From Sanguibacter antarcticus (GTDB lineage Bacteria > Actinomycetota > Actinomycetes > Actinomycetales > Cellulomonadaceae): a DNA stretch of 64,000 nt. The stretch covers positions 1,612,001-1,676,000 of the forward strand of contig NZ_PDJG01000001.1 in assembly GCF_002564005.1 (NCBI RefSeq), in the 5' to 3' direction. Position numbers and translations under genes: made by a program. The notes beneath the pieces were generated by a model. It had not been told where the DNA came from and ran no database searches. It worked only from the letters and a program-made list of their open reading frames with translations. Below, one piece after another: positions 36,544 through 47,352 of this stretch. The first letter of the stretch is position 1. Each line of letters starts with the position of its first letter.

Positions 36544-37052
36544 CCTGGCTGGGGCGTCCGCCGACGGAACGTCACCGGCTCTTCGACGAACGGCTCCCAC
36601 GCGGCACGCTCCGTCGGACCGAAACGTCGGGGTCGACCGGTGACAGCGTCGGTGACGACGATCATCGTCGTCGCCCGTGCGTACGGCGTCCCCGGGGTCG
36701 CCGGGCCGACCCGCCCGACGACCCCGCCGTCGTCGTGCACCTCATAGCAGACGTCGAGGCTCGCGGCACCGATCGCGCCGATCCACATCTCGACGCGCAC
36801 CGGCTCCCGCGTGAAGGTCAGCGGCCGCACGTACTCGATCTCCTGACGAGCCACGAGCGTGTGCGACGTCGCAGCAGGACCCGAGTCGATGACCGCAGTC
36901 GGCCACACGTCCGCGTCGAGCGCCAGCGGGTGCCGCCAGAACGCCGTGATGCGCGCTTCCTCGAGCAGCCGGAACATCTCGACGTTGTTGACGTGCGCAT
37001 ACGCGTCGAGATCGGACCAGCGCAGGCGGACAGGGACATAGAGACGAGTCAT
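36513..37052 (-). CDS. 4-hydroxybenzoyl-CoA thioesterase-family protein
   Basis: 179-residue single-hotdog protein. The family signature is VPVRLRWSDLDAYAHVNNVEMFRLLEEAR, with the catalytic Asp in DLDAYAHVNN. ATG at 37052 was chosen over the upstream TTG at 37064; neither has a strong ribosome-binding site. Its 3' end overlaps convergent tesB by 31 bases. Substrate unknown. Confidence 0.88.
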   Translation of the reverse strand: MTRLYVPVRLRWSDLDAYAHVNNVEMFRLLEEARITAFWRHPLALDADVWPTAVIDSGPAATSHTLVARQEIEYVRPLTFTREPVRVEMWIGAIGAASLDVCYEVHDDGGVVGRVGPATPGTPYARATTMIVVTDAVTGRPRRFGPTERAAWEPFVEEPVTFRRRTPQPGQSGTRIMPS

Positions 37053-37088
37053 AGGTCCAGTCAACCAGCGTTCCGCGTTCCGCCGGAC

Positions 37089-38702
37089 CTACCTGCTCGC
37101 GAGGGCCGCTGCGGACCGGCACTCGTCGAGCAGGCGACGTTGCGTCCGCACCGGACCGACGACGGCCTCGTTCGCGACCAGCTCGATCTCCGCGCCGAGG
37201 CGACGGGCCGCGCGTCGGGCCGCACGGTTCGCGCCCACGAGCGCGAGCAGCCGTGCGACAAGTGCGAGAAACACCCCCGAGAGCAGACCGCCGACGACCA
37301 TGAGCGTCGGGATCGGGAACCCCTCCACCTCCGGAGACGCTGGCACCGGCAGCTGTGCGTACGCCAGCACCGCGAGCCCGGCGAGCCACAGCAGACCGGC
37401 GAGCAGCACACCGAGCAGCACCCACTGGACCACCGACATGACGGCCCACCAGCGCGGGCGACGACCACCGTCCACCTCGGTGCGGGCCACCGCCTGGTCG
37501 AGAGCGTCCGGGAGGTCGTCGTCACGCAGCCGTTCCCGGGTCATGAGGACCCAGCCGGTGGGGGCACCGATCGACGCCGCGTCCACGTAGGAACGCACCG
37601 CCCGGCGGGTCCGGGCCCCCATCGCAGCGTCCGCAGGAGGCAGCGACGAGCGCGCGAGCTCCGTGTGCACCTCGCGGCGGTGGAGGTTGAGCCGGCGGAG
37701 CGGGTCGGCGCGGAAGCGACCCACCCAGCGGGTGACCGGCCACCCGGTCGCTGCACGGGCGCGCAGGAGCGCCGATCCGCGCACAGCGTCGACCACGACG
37801 TCCGCGCGCGCAGCGCGGCCGAGGGACTCCAGCAGCTCCGCGCGGACCGCCTCGAGCGGGTGGGCCCCACCGTGGCTCGTGCCGCACTCGGCGAGGACGT
37901 CGCTCGCCGCGGCGCGGACGTCCGCGAGCAACCGATCGGTCGCCGCAGCACGGTCGCGTGCGGCACGGGCGACGAGCTCGTGCAGCTCCCCCATCCCTTG
38001 TCCGGTCACTGCCGACACCCCGAGGACGACGGCCGACGTCAGCCCGTCCTGGCGCACGAGACGCCGGAGGTCTGCCAGGCACTGCTCCTGGTCGCTCGGC
38101 GCGAGACGGTCGATCTGGTTGAGCACGACCACGACGACGTCCGAGTGGCCGGCGAGCCCGCGCAGGTAGCGTTCGTGGACAGCCGCGTCCGCGTACTTCT
38201 GGGGGTCCATCACCCACACGAGGAGGTCTGCCCGCTCGACGATCCGCTCAGCGCGGACCCGGTGCTCCACGACGACCGAGTCGTGGTCCGGAAGGTCGAG
38301 CAGCACGAGCCCTGCTCGGTCCTCGCTGGACTCGACGAACGTCCGCTGGTCGACCTCGAGCCAGTCGAGGAGCGGCTCGACGACGCCGGCGCTCGGGGTG
38401 TCCCACACCGCAGCCATCGCTCGGGACGTCGTCGGACGTCGCGTGCCGGGGCTCGAGATCTCTCGGCCCGCCAGCGCATTGAAGATCGTCGACTTGCCCG
38501 ACCCGGTCGAGCCTGCGAGGGACACCACCGTGTGGTCGACGGAGAGGCGAAGACGCCCGCGCGCGTGCACGGCGGCCTGCGCGCCCCGGGCGAGAACCTC
38601 CGAATCCAACCATCCTTCTCCCGCTTCCAGCGCGGACTCGAGGGCCTGGGTCCGGCGCGCAAGCTTCTCGCCCCGACGCGTCACTCCGCTGAAACGCCTC
38701 AC
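37089..38702 (-). CDS. Membrane-anchored dynamin/Era-like GTPase (pair A, second gene)
   Basis: 537 residues. P-loop AGSTGSGKSTIFNAL at about 63-75, switch region GTRRPTTS, G3 LLDLPDHDS at about 134-142 and G4 NQID at about 195-198. Two hydrophobic segments lie near the C-terminus (about 430-500: WWAVMSVVQWVLLGVLLAGL and PTLMVVGGLLSGVFLALVAR). GTG at 38702 overlaps the stop of the upstream GTPase gene as GTGA. Bacterial dynamin-like pairs remodel membranes, as DynA/DynB do at Streptomyces septa; the role here is inferred from architecture. Closely parallels the gene at 43330-44919. Confidence 0.8.
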   Translation of the reverse strand: MRRFSGVTRRGEKLARRTQALESALEAGEGWLDSEVLARGAQAAVHARGRLRLSVDHTVVSLAGSTGSGKSTIFNALAGREISSPGTRRPTTSRAMAAVWDTPSAGVVEPLLDWLEVDQRTFVESSEDRAGLVLLDLPDHDSVVVEHRVRAERIVERADLLVWVMDPQKYADAAVHERYLRGLAGHSDVVVVVLNQIDRLAPSDQEQCLADLRRLVRQDGLTSAVVLGVSAVTGQGMGELHELVARAARDRAAATDRLLADVRAAASDVLAECGTSHGGAHPLEAVRAELLESLGRAARADVVVDAVRGSALLRARAATGWPVTRWVGRFRADPLRRLNLHRREVHTELARSSLPPADAAMGARTRRAVRSYVDAASIGAPTGWVLMTRERLRDDDLPDALDQAVARTEVDGGRRPRWWAVMSVVQWVLLGVLLAGLLWLAGLAVLAYAQLPVPASPEVEGFPIPTLMVVGGLLSGVFLALVARLLALVGANRAARRAARRLGAEIELVANEAVVGPVRTQRRLLDECRSAAALASR

Positions 38703-40690
38703 GCTCGACCACGCCGGTCCCACAGCCTGCCGAGAAGTCCTCGCCGGGCGGGCTCCTTCTCGAGCCCGTGCGGCTGCTGGACGTCGAGCACCCTGAGGTC
38801 GGCGCCGCGCAGCCGTCCCTGCTGCGGGCCTGTCGGCTCCGCGGCCTGCTCCCCGTCCACGGAGTCCCCTTCTGGGGGACCAGGGACGGGCCGCGCCGCT
38901 GCTGCGGCGGCACGGGCGGCCCGCTCACGGTGGGAAGCCCCTTGGAGCGCCTGCGCCGCTCCACGGAGCTCCAGGCCGACAGGTGCTCCCGACCCGACCG
39001 CGTCGAGCAGCGCGACGAACCGCGCCGCCTCACGGTCCAGGGCCCGATCGACCCGTTCGAGCAGCGCTGCCTGGGCGGCCCGGGCGAGAGAGCGGACCGC
39101 GTCGTCCCCGAACACCCCCTCGAGGATCCGTTGAGCCAAGAGCGCCGACCCTCCGGCGATCCCGACCTCAGCGCCGGTGAGCCCGCCTGTCTGGGCGAAC
39201 ACGACGATCATGAGCGCAGCGCCGAGACCGTTCACACCGACGGCAAGGACCCGGGCGCGCCCGCGCTTGTCGGCTCCTCGCTCGCTCACGAGCGCGAGGA
39301 CGTCCGACTGCCACGCCCGGATCTCGCCGGCGAGCGTGGAGCGCAGGTCGACCGACGCACGGGAGAGCTCGAGCCCGTCGAGGAGCGGGGCTCCGGCACC
39401 GTCTGAGCGCCACGCACCGTACGTGCGCTCCGCCGCACGGTCTGCTGCATCGAAGATGATCGCTTCGAGGTTCGTGCTGATCGCGACCGCCACCTTCGGC
39501 TCGGCCGGGCCGCCGCCTCGGAAGAACCCGGTGATCTTGTCGCGGACCATACCGATCCGCTCCTCGACGGCCCGCATGAGGTCACCGGTGCCGACGAAGT
39601 CTTGCCACCGGGCGAGGACCTCGCCCCGCAGCATGGTGCCGTCCGAGGTCGCGTCGGCGACGTCTCGTGCGGAGCCCGCGTACGTCTGCGTGACGATCGC
39701 GCGCAGACGGGCATCGGCTGCCACCTGCGCGTCGGCCGCGTCGGCGAGCGCCATCGTCCGGCCGGCGATGTCGTCGATCGCTCCGTCGCGGGTCGCCTCG
39801 ATGACAGCGGTCCGTGACGCGGCGTCGCCACCAGTCTCGGTGAGCCACCGCGAGACAGGTGCGACGACCTGAGCAGGGAGCATGCCGTCGACGAGCGCGG
39901 TCTCCGGGACGAGGAAGACCGGCGAGCTCCCCAGCCCTTGCTCGGCGAGCATCTCGCGCAGGTGGTCGCGCACGACCTCGGCCCCCGGGTCCACCCGGTC
40001 CACGACGATCGCGACCTGGGCTCGCCGTGCGGCGCCTTCCCGCAGGAGGTCCCACGGGACCGCGTCGGCGTAGCGTGCAGCGGTGGTGACGAACAGCCAG
40101 AGGTCGGCTGCAGCGAGCAGCTGGGCAGCGAGCTCACGGTTCCCCACGACGACCGAGTCGATGTCAGGGGCGTCGAGGATCGCCAGGCCGACGGGGAGCA
40201 CGTCGGTGGCGACGAGCCGGAGCGAGCGGTCTCCGACGGTGCCTGCTGCCTGCGCAGGCGCGTCGCCCTCGAGCGGCCCGACGGTCGTCGCACGGGCGAG
40301 GTGCGGAAAGATCCGTGTGGTCTGGAACCACGGAGCATCGAGCGGATGGTGCGCGAGCACCGGAGACCGGGTGGTCGGGCGCAGGGCACCGGGCGTGGTC
40401 ACGTGCTGACCGAGGATCGAGTTGACCAACGTCGACTTGCCCGCGCCTGTCGAGCCGCCGACAACCACCAGGAGCGGTGCTGTGACGGCATCGATGCGCG
40501 GCAGGAGGTAGTCGTCGAGCTGGTCGAGGATCCGCTCGCGCGCAGACCGTGCGGACGAGGCCACGACGGTCTCGAGCGGCAGCGTGAGGTCGAAGACGGC
40601 GCTGCGCAGCTGGGCGAGCGCGACGGCGAGCTCGGCGACGCGGGAGGTCCCGTCGTCGCCGAGCCCGATGAGGTCAGGAGCGTCCGGCAT
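38699..40690 (-). CDS. Dynamin-family GTPase (pair A, first gene)
   Basis: 663 residues. A helical lead (LAVALAQLRSAVFDLTLPLE, ILDQLDDYLLPRIDAV) precedes P-loop VVGGSTGAGKSTLVNSIL at about 76-93, TTPGALRPTTRSP (switch I), ILDAPDIDSV (G3) and VVDRVDPG (G4-like). A glycine/alanine-rich hydrophobic stretch (VNGLGAALMIVVFAQTGGL) lies in the C-terminal third, with a charged, Ala-rich tail. It is the first gene of a coupled pair, and homologous in the same order to the gene at 44916-46574. Likely forms a hetero-oligomer with its partner; this is inference. Confidence 0.8.
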   Translation of the reverse strand: MPDAPDLIGLGDDGTSRVAELAVALAQLRSAVFDLTLPLETVVASSARSARERILDQLDDYLLPRIDAVTAPLLVVVGGSTGAGKSTLVNSILGQHVTTPGALRPTTRSPVLAHHPLDAPWFQTTRIFPHLARATTVGPLEGDAPAQAAGTVGDRSLRLVATDVLPVGLAILDAPDIDSVVVGNRELAAQLLAAADLWLFVTTAARYADAVPWDLLREGAARRAQVAIVVDRVDPGAEVVRDHLREMLAEQGLGSSPVFLVPETALVDGMLPAQVVAPVSRWLTETGGDAASRTAVIEATRDGAIDDIAGRTMALADAADAQVAADARLRAIVTQTYAGSARDVADATSDGTMLRGEVLARWQDFVGTGDLMRAVEERIGMVRDKITGFFRGGGPAEPKVAVAISTNLEAIIFDAADRAAERTYGAWRSDGAGAPLLDGLELSRASVDLRSTLAGEIRAWQSDVLALVSERGADKRGRARVLAVGVNGLGAALMIVVFAQTGGLTGAEVGIAGGSALLAQRILEGVFGDDAVRSLARAAQAALLERVDRALDREAARFVALLDAVGSGAPVGLELRGAAQALQGASHRERAARAAAAAARPVPGPPEGDSVDGEQAAEPTGPQQGRLRGADLRVLDVQQPHGLEKEPARRGLLGRLWDRRGRA

Positions 40691-40737
40691 GAGTGCAGTC
40701 TGCCGGAGAACGCCTGGTCCTACCCATCAGACGCGGC

Positions 40738-42420
<1,683 letters not shown>

Positions 42421-42633
42421 TGGCTCTCTGTCCGCCTCATGATCGATTGCGCTGGAGCGGGTTCGCCTCGCGCGGGTCAGGGGGCCCGTCGCACTGGTCG
42501 CCGACAGCGTGTGCTGGGTGGTGCCGGTGGACGGGATGCTCAACGTCCCAGCCTACGCCGTTCGCGCGCCGCCCGGCTCGGGCGACCGGGTACCCGCTGG
42601 TGCGGGCGCCCGGTCGTCCGTCGACGGTGCCGA

Positions 42634-43230
42634 TCAGCCGACGAGGCTCGGCACCCGGTCGTCGCTCACCGGGTCGCTCACCGGGTCGCTCACCGGCTCC
42701 GCGACAGCGGCCATGTCCTCGTCGTTCTCTGGCGCGGGGGTCGCGACGGCCCACGGGTCGTCGGCCGCGAGCAGGGACGACGCGTCGTCCGGAGCCTGGG
42801 TGCCGCCGACGAGACCGGGCTCGGGCTGCGCGGTGGCAGCGTCGGAGCCTGCCGCCAGCGGCCGGGCCTGCACGGTGTGGCGGAAGGTCGCCTGACCGCG
42901 AGAGAGGTCGGGGCCGAGGGCGTCTGCCTCGATGACGAACGTGGTGCGCGGGCCCTCGGGCGAGACCCACTCGTCGCTGGACAACGAGCCGTGCACGACG
43001 ACGGGGTCAGACTTGCGCAACGACTCCGCCACGTTGAGCGCGGTGGTCCGCCAGGTCTTGACGGTGAACCACGTGGTCGGGCCGTCGACCCAGCGGTCCT
43101 CCGCCCGGTTGTAGAAGCGCTTGGTGCTGGCGAGCCGGAACGTCGTGAAGTCGATCCCGTTCTCGGACACGAAGTGCTTGGGCTGGGTGCCGACCCAGCC
43201 GGCGACGGTGACCTTGGTGTCTGTGCTCAT
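42634..43230 (-). CDS. Single-stranded DNA-binding protein, atypical tail
   Basis: 198 residues. The N-terminal OB fold covers about residues 1-110: VTVAGWVGTQPKHFVSENG, FTTFRLASTKRFYNR, TTWFTVKTWRTTALNVAESL and SDPVVVHGSLSSDEW. The rest is an Ala/Pro/Asp-rich linker ending EPVSDPVSDPVSDDRVPSLVG. The acidic DDxPF-type tip of the main replicative SSB is absent, so this is probably a paralogue with reduced partner binding (SsbB-like). It is encoded between ettA and the second GTPase pair. Confidence 0.88.
   Translation of the reverse strand: MSTDTKVTVAGWVGTQPKHFVSENGIDFTTFRLASTKRFYNRAEDRWVDGPTTWFTVKTWRTTALNVAESLRKSDPVVVHGSLSSDEWVSPEGPRTTFVIEADALGPDLSRGQATFRHTVQARPLAAGSDAATAQPEPGLVGGTQAPDDASSLLAADDPWAVATPAPENDEDMAAVAEPVSDPVSDPVSDDRVPSLVG
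42661..42696. repeat. Three tandem 12-base repeats in the SSB tail
   Basis: GTCGCTCACCGG three times in a row, encoding the repeated PVSD units near the protein C-terminus. In-frame, so copy number can vary without breaking the gene. Confidence 0.85.
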
Positions 43231-43329
43231 GGGTCCTCCTACGGCGTCGGGAGGCGTGGTCGCTTCCCTGGTCCCGCAAGACTCACTGGTCGTGCGTCAC
43301 GGCCGGAGGACCGACCAGCAACCTGTGGC

Positions 43330-44919
43330 TCAGACCTCCGCGACGCGCCCTGTTGACGACGAGTCTCGGGCGGAGAGAGCCGACTCCCGGACGTCCGTGT
43401 GCTCGTCGAGCACCCGCTGAGCCGGACCGACGAACTCTCGCTCGACGACCTCGCGCAGCACGGCGAGCGCCGCGTCGCGGACGATGACCGCCCGCTGCTC
43501 ACCGAGCGCCGCACGCAGGCGTGCCCCCACGACGAAGGAGACGACGGTGCCGAGCACCGCCAGGATCGTCAGGATCCCGGCGAGAGCCTTCCAGACCGTC
43601 CCGAGGTCGAGGACCCCGATCGTCAGGAGGAGCGAGAAGATGCCGGAGACGACCGCCAGACCGGCGAACGACCAGCCGATCGTCCGCGCACGTCGTCCGC
43701 CGACCGAACCGGTCGTGTCGATGGTCACCGCGGAGAGCGCCGCGACGATCCGTTCCGACAGCTCGCTGTAGGTCGGGACCGCGGTGTCGACGGACTGCGC
43801 CCAGGTCGGGCGCATCGTGTCGGTGACCTTGGTGATCCATCGGCTCCTGATGACACGGACAGCAGACTCCTGCGGTGCCCGGAACCGGGGGGCGTCGGAC
43901 TCACGGACGCCACCGAACCGGACTACTCCCCGGACGTCGTCGACCACCGCGGCAACACCCACCGCGACCGCGACGCGGTCGACCTCGCCCTGGACGAGGG
44001 GCGAGAGCTGCTGCAGCACGGTGGGGCGCACCTCTGCAGCGATCTTCCGGCCCTCGCGGTCGAGCTCGTCCGCCAGGCGGCTCGCAGCCACGCTGCGCTT
44101 GCTGACAGCGTCGCGGAGCGTCGCGCGCAGCTCCTCGATCCCCTCCCCCGTCTTCGCCGAGATCGTCCGCACGTCCACACCGACGAGCCCGTCCTCCTCG
44201 AGCAGCCGCGAGACGTCTGCGACCAAGGACGCCCGCCCGCCGGGCGCGACCGTGTCGATCTGGTTGAGCACGACGATCATCGACGACTCCGAGCCTGCGA
44301 GGTTGCGCAGGTACCCGGCATGGAGCGCCTCGTCGGCGTACTTCTGCGGGTCGACGACCCAGATGAGGAGGTCGACGAGCGGCAGGATGCGGTCGACGAT
44401 CTCGCGGTGCGCGGGCTCGATCGAGTCGTGGTCAGGAAGGTCGAGAAGGATGAGGCCGTCGAGGCCGAGCTCTGCGTCACCGTCGAGCTCGCTGCCCCGG
44501 TTGATCCGACGCTCAGAGTCCACCGCGAGCCAGTCGAGCAGCGCGGTCGCGCTCTGGCTCCAGGCGCACGCCGTCACCCGTGCGGTCGTCGGGCGGCGGA
44601 CGCCGACGTCGGCGAAGCTCAGGCGCGAGATCGCGTTGAAGGTGCTCGACTTCCCCGACCCTGTGCCGCCGGCGAGAGCGATGATCGTGTGGTCGACACC
44701 GAGCGCGAGGCGCTCGTCAGCCCCGGCCAGGACGGAGCGCGCGTGCGCGGCCACCGACGGGTCCAACCGGTCACCGGCGACCTCGAGCGCGTGACGCAGG
44801 TTGGCGACGTGGGCGGTGTAGCGCTCGCCGTCCGACGTCGTCGCCCTGGTGCGTCGCGTGCTGCGATCGCTCGGCTGGTCGGGCTGTGTCACGGGCTGCT
44901 CCTGAGGTGGCGGGGTCAT
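43330..44919 (-). CDS. Membrane-anchored dynamin/Era-like GTPase (pair B, second gene)
   Basis: 529 residues, paralogous to the gene at 37089-38702. P-loop ALAGGTGSGKSSTFNA at about 81-96, switch GVRRPTTAR, G3 ILLDLPDHDS, then LLIWVVDPQKYADEALH (nearly the same text as pair A) and G4 NQIDTVAP. Two C-terminal membrane segments follow: TIGWSFAGLAVVSGIFSLLL and a second around LAGILTILAVLGTVVSFVVG. ATG at 44919 overlaps the upstream stop as ATGA. A much longer reading frame extends upstream on this strand, but it is a shadow of the neighbouring gene. Confidence 0.8.
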   Translation of the reverse strand: MTPPPQEQPVTQPDQPSDRSTRRTRATTSDGERYTAHVANLRHALEVAGDRLDPSVAAHARSVLAGADERLALGVDHTIIALAGGTGSGKSSTFNAISRLSFADVGVRRPTTARVTACAWSQSATALLDWLAVDSERRINRGSELDGDAELGLDGLILLDLPDHDSIEPAHREIVDRILPLVDLLIWVVDPQKYADEALHAGYLRNLAGSESSMIVVLNQIDTVAPGGRASLVADVSRLLEEDGLVGVDVRTISAKTGEGIEELRATLRDAVSKRSVAASRLADELDREGRKIAAEVRPTVLQQLSPLVQGEVDRVAVAVGVAAVVDDVRGVVRFGGVRESDAPRFRAPQESAVRVIRSRWITKVTDTMRPTWAQSVDTAVPTYSELSERIVAALSAVTIDTTGSVGGRRARTIGWSFAGLAVVSGIFSLLLTIGVLDLGTVWKALAGILTILAVLGTVVSFVVGARLRAALGEQRAVIVRDAALAVLREVVEREFVGPAQRVLDEHTDVRESALSARDSSSTGRVAEV

Positions 44920-46574
44920 GTGAGCTGTGCGAGCTCCGCGAGCCGCACGTTGGGTCCCACGGCTGCGTCGTCCGCCAGAGCAGGCACCCCGAGCGCAGCG
45001 ACGACAGGTTCGATCTCCCTGCTCACCAGAATAGCGGCGCGGTCGGCAAGGTCTGCGGTGACGACCGGGACGAGCTCGCGCCCCGCGTTGCCGGTGAGCC
45101 GGACGAACAAGGCCTCGGCGGCCTCGTGCCCGACAGCGCCCGCGAGGAGCAGCGCTGTGAGCCCGCCGCGCCCGAAGGCTCGGACGGCCGCGGCGTCCTG
45201 CTTGGACGCGGCCTCGTCGATCGCGGCGGTCCGCGCACGGACGGAGTCGACCCAGGCGTCGACCTCGGCCGTCACCAGAGCGTCGGTGTTCGCCGGCCCC
45301 TCGTGCACGGCGGAGAGCTCCGATCCGCCGGGAACCGTCTCGAGCGCGGACCGCAGAGCCTGCCGGGCATCGTCGATGGCCGAGGCGAGGGCAGCGGTCG
45401 CTGCGTTGCGGACAGCCTCGGCGAGATCGGCGAGGAGCGCCTCGCGGGACCGGCCGCGCCGGGCGGATCCCCGGGCGATCCCCGACCGGGTGATCGCCTT
45501 GTCGAGACGAGCAGGGCGCACGAGGTGCGACCATCTCGACTCGACTGCACCGACGGTGAGCGCGCCGGACTCGATGGAGCGGTTGATCGTGGCGGCCACC
45601 GGCGGGAGCGCCGCCTGGGCCGCGGCGAGCATGCGCTGGCTGGTCAGGTGCTGGGCGTCGACGTGGGCTGCGAGCTCCTCCACCCATGGCGGCAGCGCGG
45701 CCAAGGAGCCGCGCAGCGTGCGGAGGATGACCGTGCGTGCACGGTCGGCGCCTCCGAGCGTGCGCAACCACCGTTCGATGGGTGCGACCGAGGCAGCAGG
45801 CAAGAGCCCCTCGTGCGGTCCGGCGTCCGGCACGACGAAGAGCGGGGTGCTGTCCATGTGATGCTCACGGAGACGGTTGAGCAGGTCTCCGCGGACTGTC
45901 TTGAGAGACGCGGACGGGGCCCGGTTGAGGACCATCGCGACCGTCGCCCCGCGCTCGACCGCCCCGGTGAGCGTGCGCCAGGGCAGCGCGTCACCGTAGC
46001 GCGCGGCCGTCGTGACGAAGAGCCAGAGGTCCGCGCCTTCGAGGAGCCGCTGCGCCGTGCGCCTGTTCTCGTCGAGGACAGAGTCGAGGTCCGGTGCGTC
46101 CAGCAGCGCGATGCCACGCGGGACGTTCGTGTTGACGACCGCACGGACCGAGGTGACCAGCGGGGTCCCGACGACGATCCCGGCATCCTGCGGGTTGTAC
46201 ACGACCACGGGCTCGCGGGTCGTCGGCCGGATGACGGACGCCGGCGAGATCTCCTCCCGCAGGAGCGAGTTGAGGAGGGTGGACTTCCCGGCCCCCGTCG
46301 ACCCTGCGATCACGACGACCGCAGGTGCAGAGAGCTCTTTGAGCCGGGGCAGGAGGTGATCGTCGAGCTGCCCGACGAGCCGGGCCTGCTTGGCACGCGC
46401 CTCGTCGGCTCCCTCGATGTCGAGGGGGAACGAGAGCGCAGCGATGTCGCGCCGGAGATCCGTGACGATGTCGAACACGGTGAAGTGCGGTTCCACGGCG
46501 TCCGATGCGTCAGAGCCGTGGCGCCCCTGGCCGATGCTCGGTTGACGCGCTCCGGGTCCGCTGGTGGTAGTCAC
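44916..46574 (-). CDS. Dynamin-family GTPase (pair B, first gene)
   Basis: 552 residues, paralogous to the gene at 38699-40690: DLRRDIAALSFPLDI and QLDDHLLPRLKEL lead into P-loop VIAGSTGAGKSTLLNSLL (about 88-105), SVIRPTTREP and ALLDAPDLDSV. The G4 position reads AMVLNRAPS, lacking the Asp that gives guanine specificity. Only one weak C-terminal hydrophobic stretch is visible (GGLTALLLAGAVGHEAAEAL). First gene of the second coupled GTPase pair. About 110 bases separate it from tRNA-Arg. Confidence 0.8.
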   Translation of the reverse strand: MTTTSGPGARQPSIGQGRHGSDASDAVEPHFTVFDIVTDLRRDIAALSFPLDIEGADEARAKQARLVGQLDDHLLPRLKELSAPAVVVIAGSTGAGKSTLLNSLLREEISPASVIRPTTREPVVVYNPQDAGIVVGTPLVTSVRAVVNTNVPRGIALLDAPDLDSVLDENRRTAQRLLEGADLWLFVTTAARYGDALPWRTLTGAVERGATVAMVLNRAPSASLKTVRGDLLNRLREHHMDSTPLFVVPDAGPHEGLLPAASVAPIERWLRTLGGADRARTVILRTLRGSLAALPPWVEELAAHVDAQHLTSQRMLAAAQAALPPVAATINRSIESGALTVGAVESRWSHLVRPARLDKAITRSGIARGSARRGRSREALLADLAEAVRNAATAALASAIDDARQALRSALETVPGGSELSAVHEGPANTDALVTAEVDAWVDSVRARTAAIDEAASKQDAAAVRAFGRGGLTALLLAGAVGHEAAEALFVRLTGNAGRELVPVVTADLADRAAILVSREIEPVVAALGVPALADDAAVGPNVRLAELAQLT

Positions 46575-46685
46575 GGCGTAATTCTCCCGTGGATCCGGAA
46601 CCAGGCCAAACGCGCGCGCCGTCGTGCGTCGACGAGAACGGCAGCGCAGGGGTGCGTGCCCCTCTCCTGCGTAGTCGACCCGGCG

Positions 46686-46761
46686 TGGTGCCCCCGACAG
46701 GATTCGAACCTGCGACCTAGAGATTAGAAGGCTCTTGCTCTATCCACTGAGCTACGGAGGC
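46686..46761 (-). tRNA. tRNA-Arg (anticodon TCT)
   Basis: On the minus strand: acceptor stem GCCTCCG/CGGGGGC, D-arm GCTCAGTGGATAGAGC, anticodon loop CTTCTAA with TCT (one C-T mismatch at the base of the anticodon stem), T-arm GCAGGTTCGAATCCTGT, and encoded CCA at 46686-46688. Confidence 0.92.
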
Positions 46762-46865
46762 GTCCCCAGATCTTATGCGAGGCCCCTGCCATCGGCGGAA
46801 TCGTCGCCCCGTGGGCGGCCTCGTCGGCTCGGACGCGCACGCGGGAGGCTGGAAGACTGGTGTGC

Positions 46866-47351
46866 ATGACGCTGCCGACACCGCCCCCCGCGACCCCGCC
46901 GAACGACCAGACCGTCGTCGAGATCTGGACCGACGGAGCCTGCAAGGGCAACCCTGGGCCAGGTGGCTGGGGCGCATGGCTGTGCTCCGGCGGCCGCGAG
47001 CGCGAGCTGTTCGGCGGGGAGGAGGTCACGACGAACAACCGGATGGAGCTGACGGCCGTCATCGAAGGGCTACGGGCGCTCAACCGGCCCTGCGTGGTCA
47101 ACCTCCACGTCGACTCGACGTACGTGATGAACGGCATGTCGACGTGGATCGAGGGCTGGAAGCGCAACGGGTGGCGCACCGGGGGCAAGAAGCCGGTGAA
47201 GAACATGGACCTGTGGAAGGCGCTCGACGAGGAGGTCGCTCGCCACACGATCACCTGGACGTGGGTCAAGGGCCACTCTGGGGACGTCGGCAACGAGAAG
47301 GCGGACGAGCTGGCCAACCGCGGGGTGGATGCGGTCCGCGGGACGGTGTGA
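46866..47351 (+). CDS. rnhA: Ribonuclease HI
   Basis: 161 residues; cleaves RNA in RNA-DNA hybrids. Catalytic acids are visible in order: Asp in [18 protein letters not shown], Glu in [16 protein letters not shown], Asp in [11 protein letters not shown], and Asp in [11 protein letters not shown], with the conserved His in [13 protein letters not shown]. Start ATG at 46866; GTG at 46860 is an equally near alternative given GGAAG at 46851. The next gene begins 2 bases after its stop. Confidence 0.94.
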   Translation: MTLPTPPPATPPNDQTVVEIWTDGACKGNPGPGGWGAWLCSGGRERELFGGEEVTTNNRMELTAVIEGLRALNRPCVVNLHVDSTYVMNGMSTWIEGWKRNGWRTGGKKPVKNMDLWKALDEEVARHTITWTWVKGHSGDVGNEKADELANRGVDAVRGTV

Positions 47352-47352
47352 C

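Noticed and set aside
36222..39134. 970-codon plus-strand open frame
   Set aside because: Covers the antisense of the 4HBT thioesterase and two GTPases. Low-complexity Arg/Pro/Ser translation with no motifs.
42661..42696. Short tandem repeats considered as CRISPR
   Set aside because: 12-base units without spacers, in frame inside an SSB gene. No CRISPR array or cas gene was seen anywhere in the window.
44920..45771. N-terminal extension of the 43330-44919 GTPase
   Set aside because: Lies within the upstream GTPase gene in another frame and is Arg-rich non-protein-like sequence; ATG at 44919 with ATGA overlap explains the start.
43399..46727. Long plus-strand frames opposite the second GTPase pair
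   Set aside because: Shadows of 43330-46574; the real genes have full P-loop and membrane motifs.
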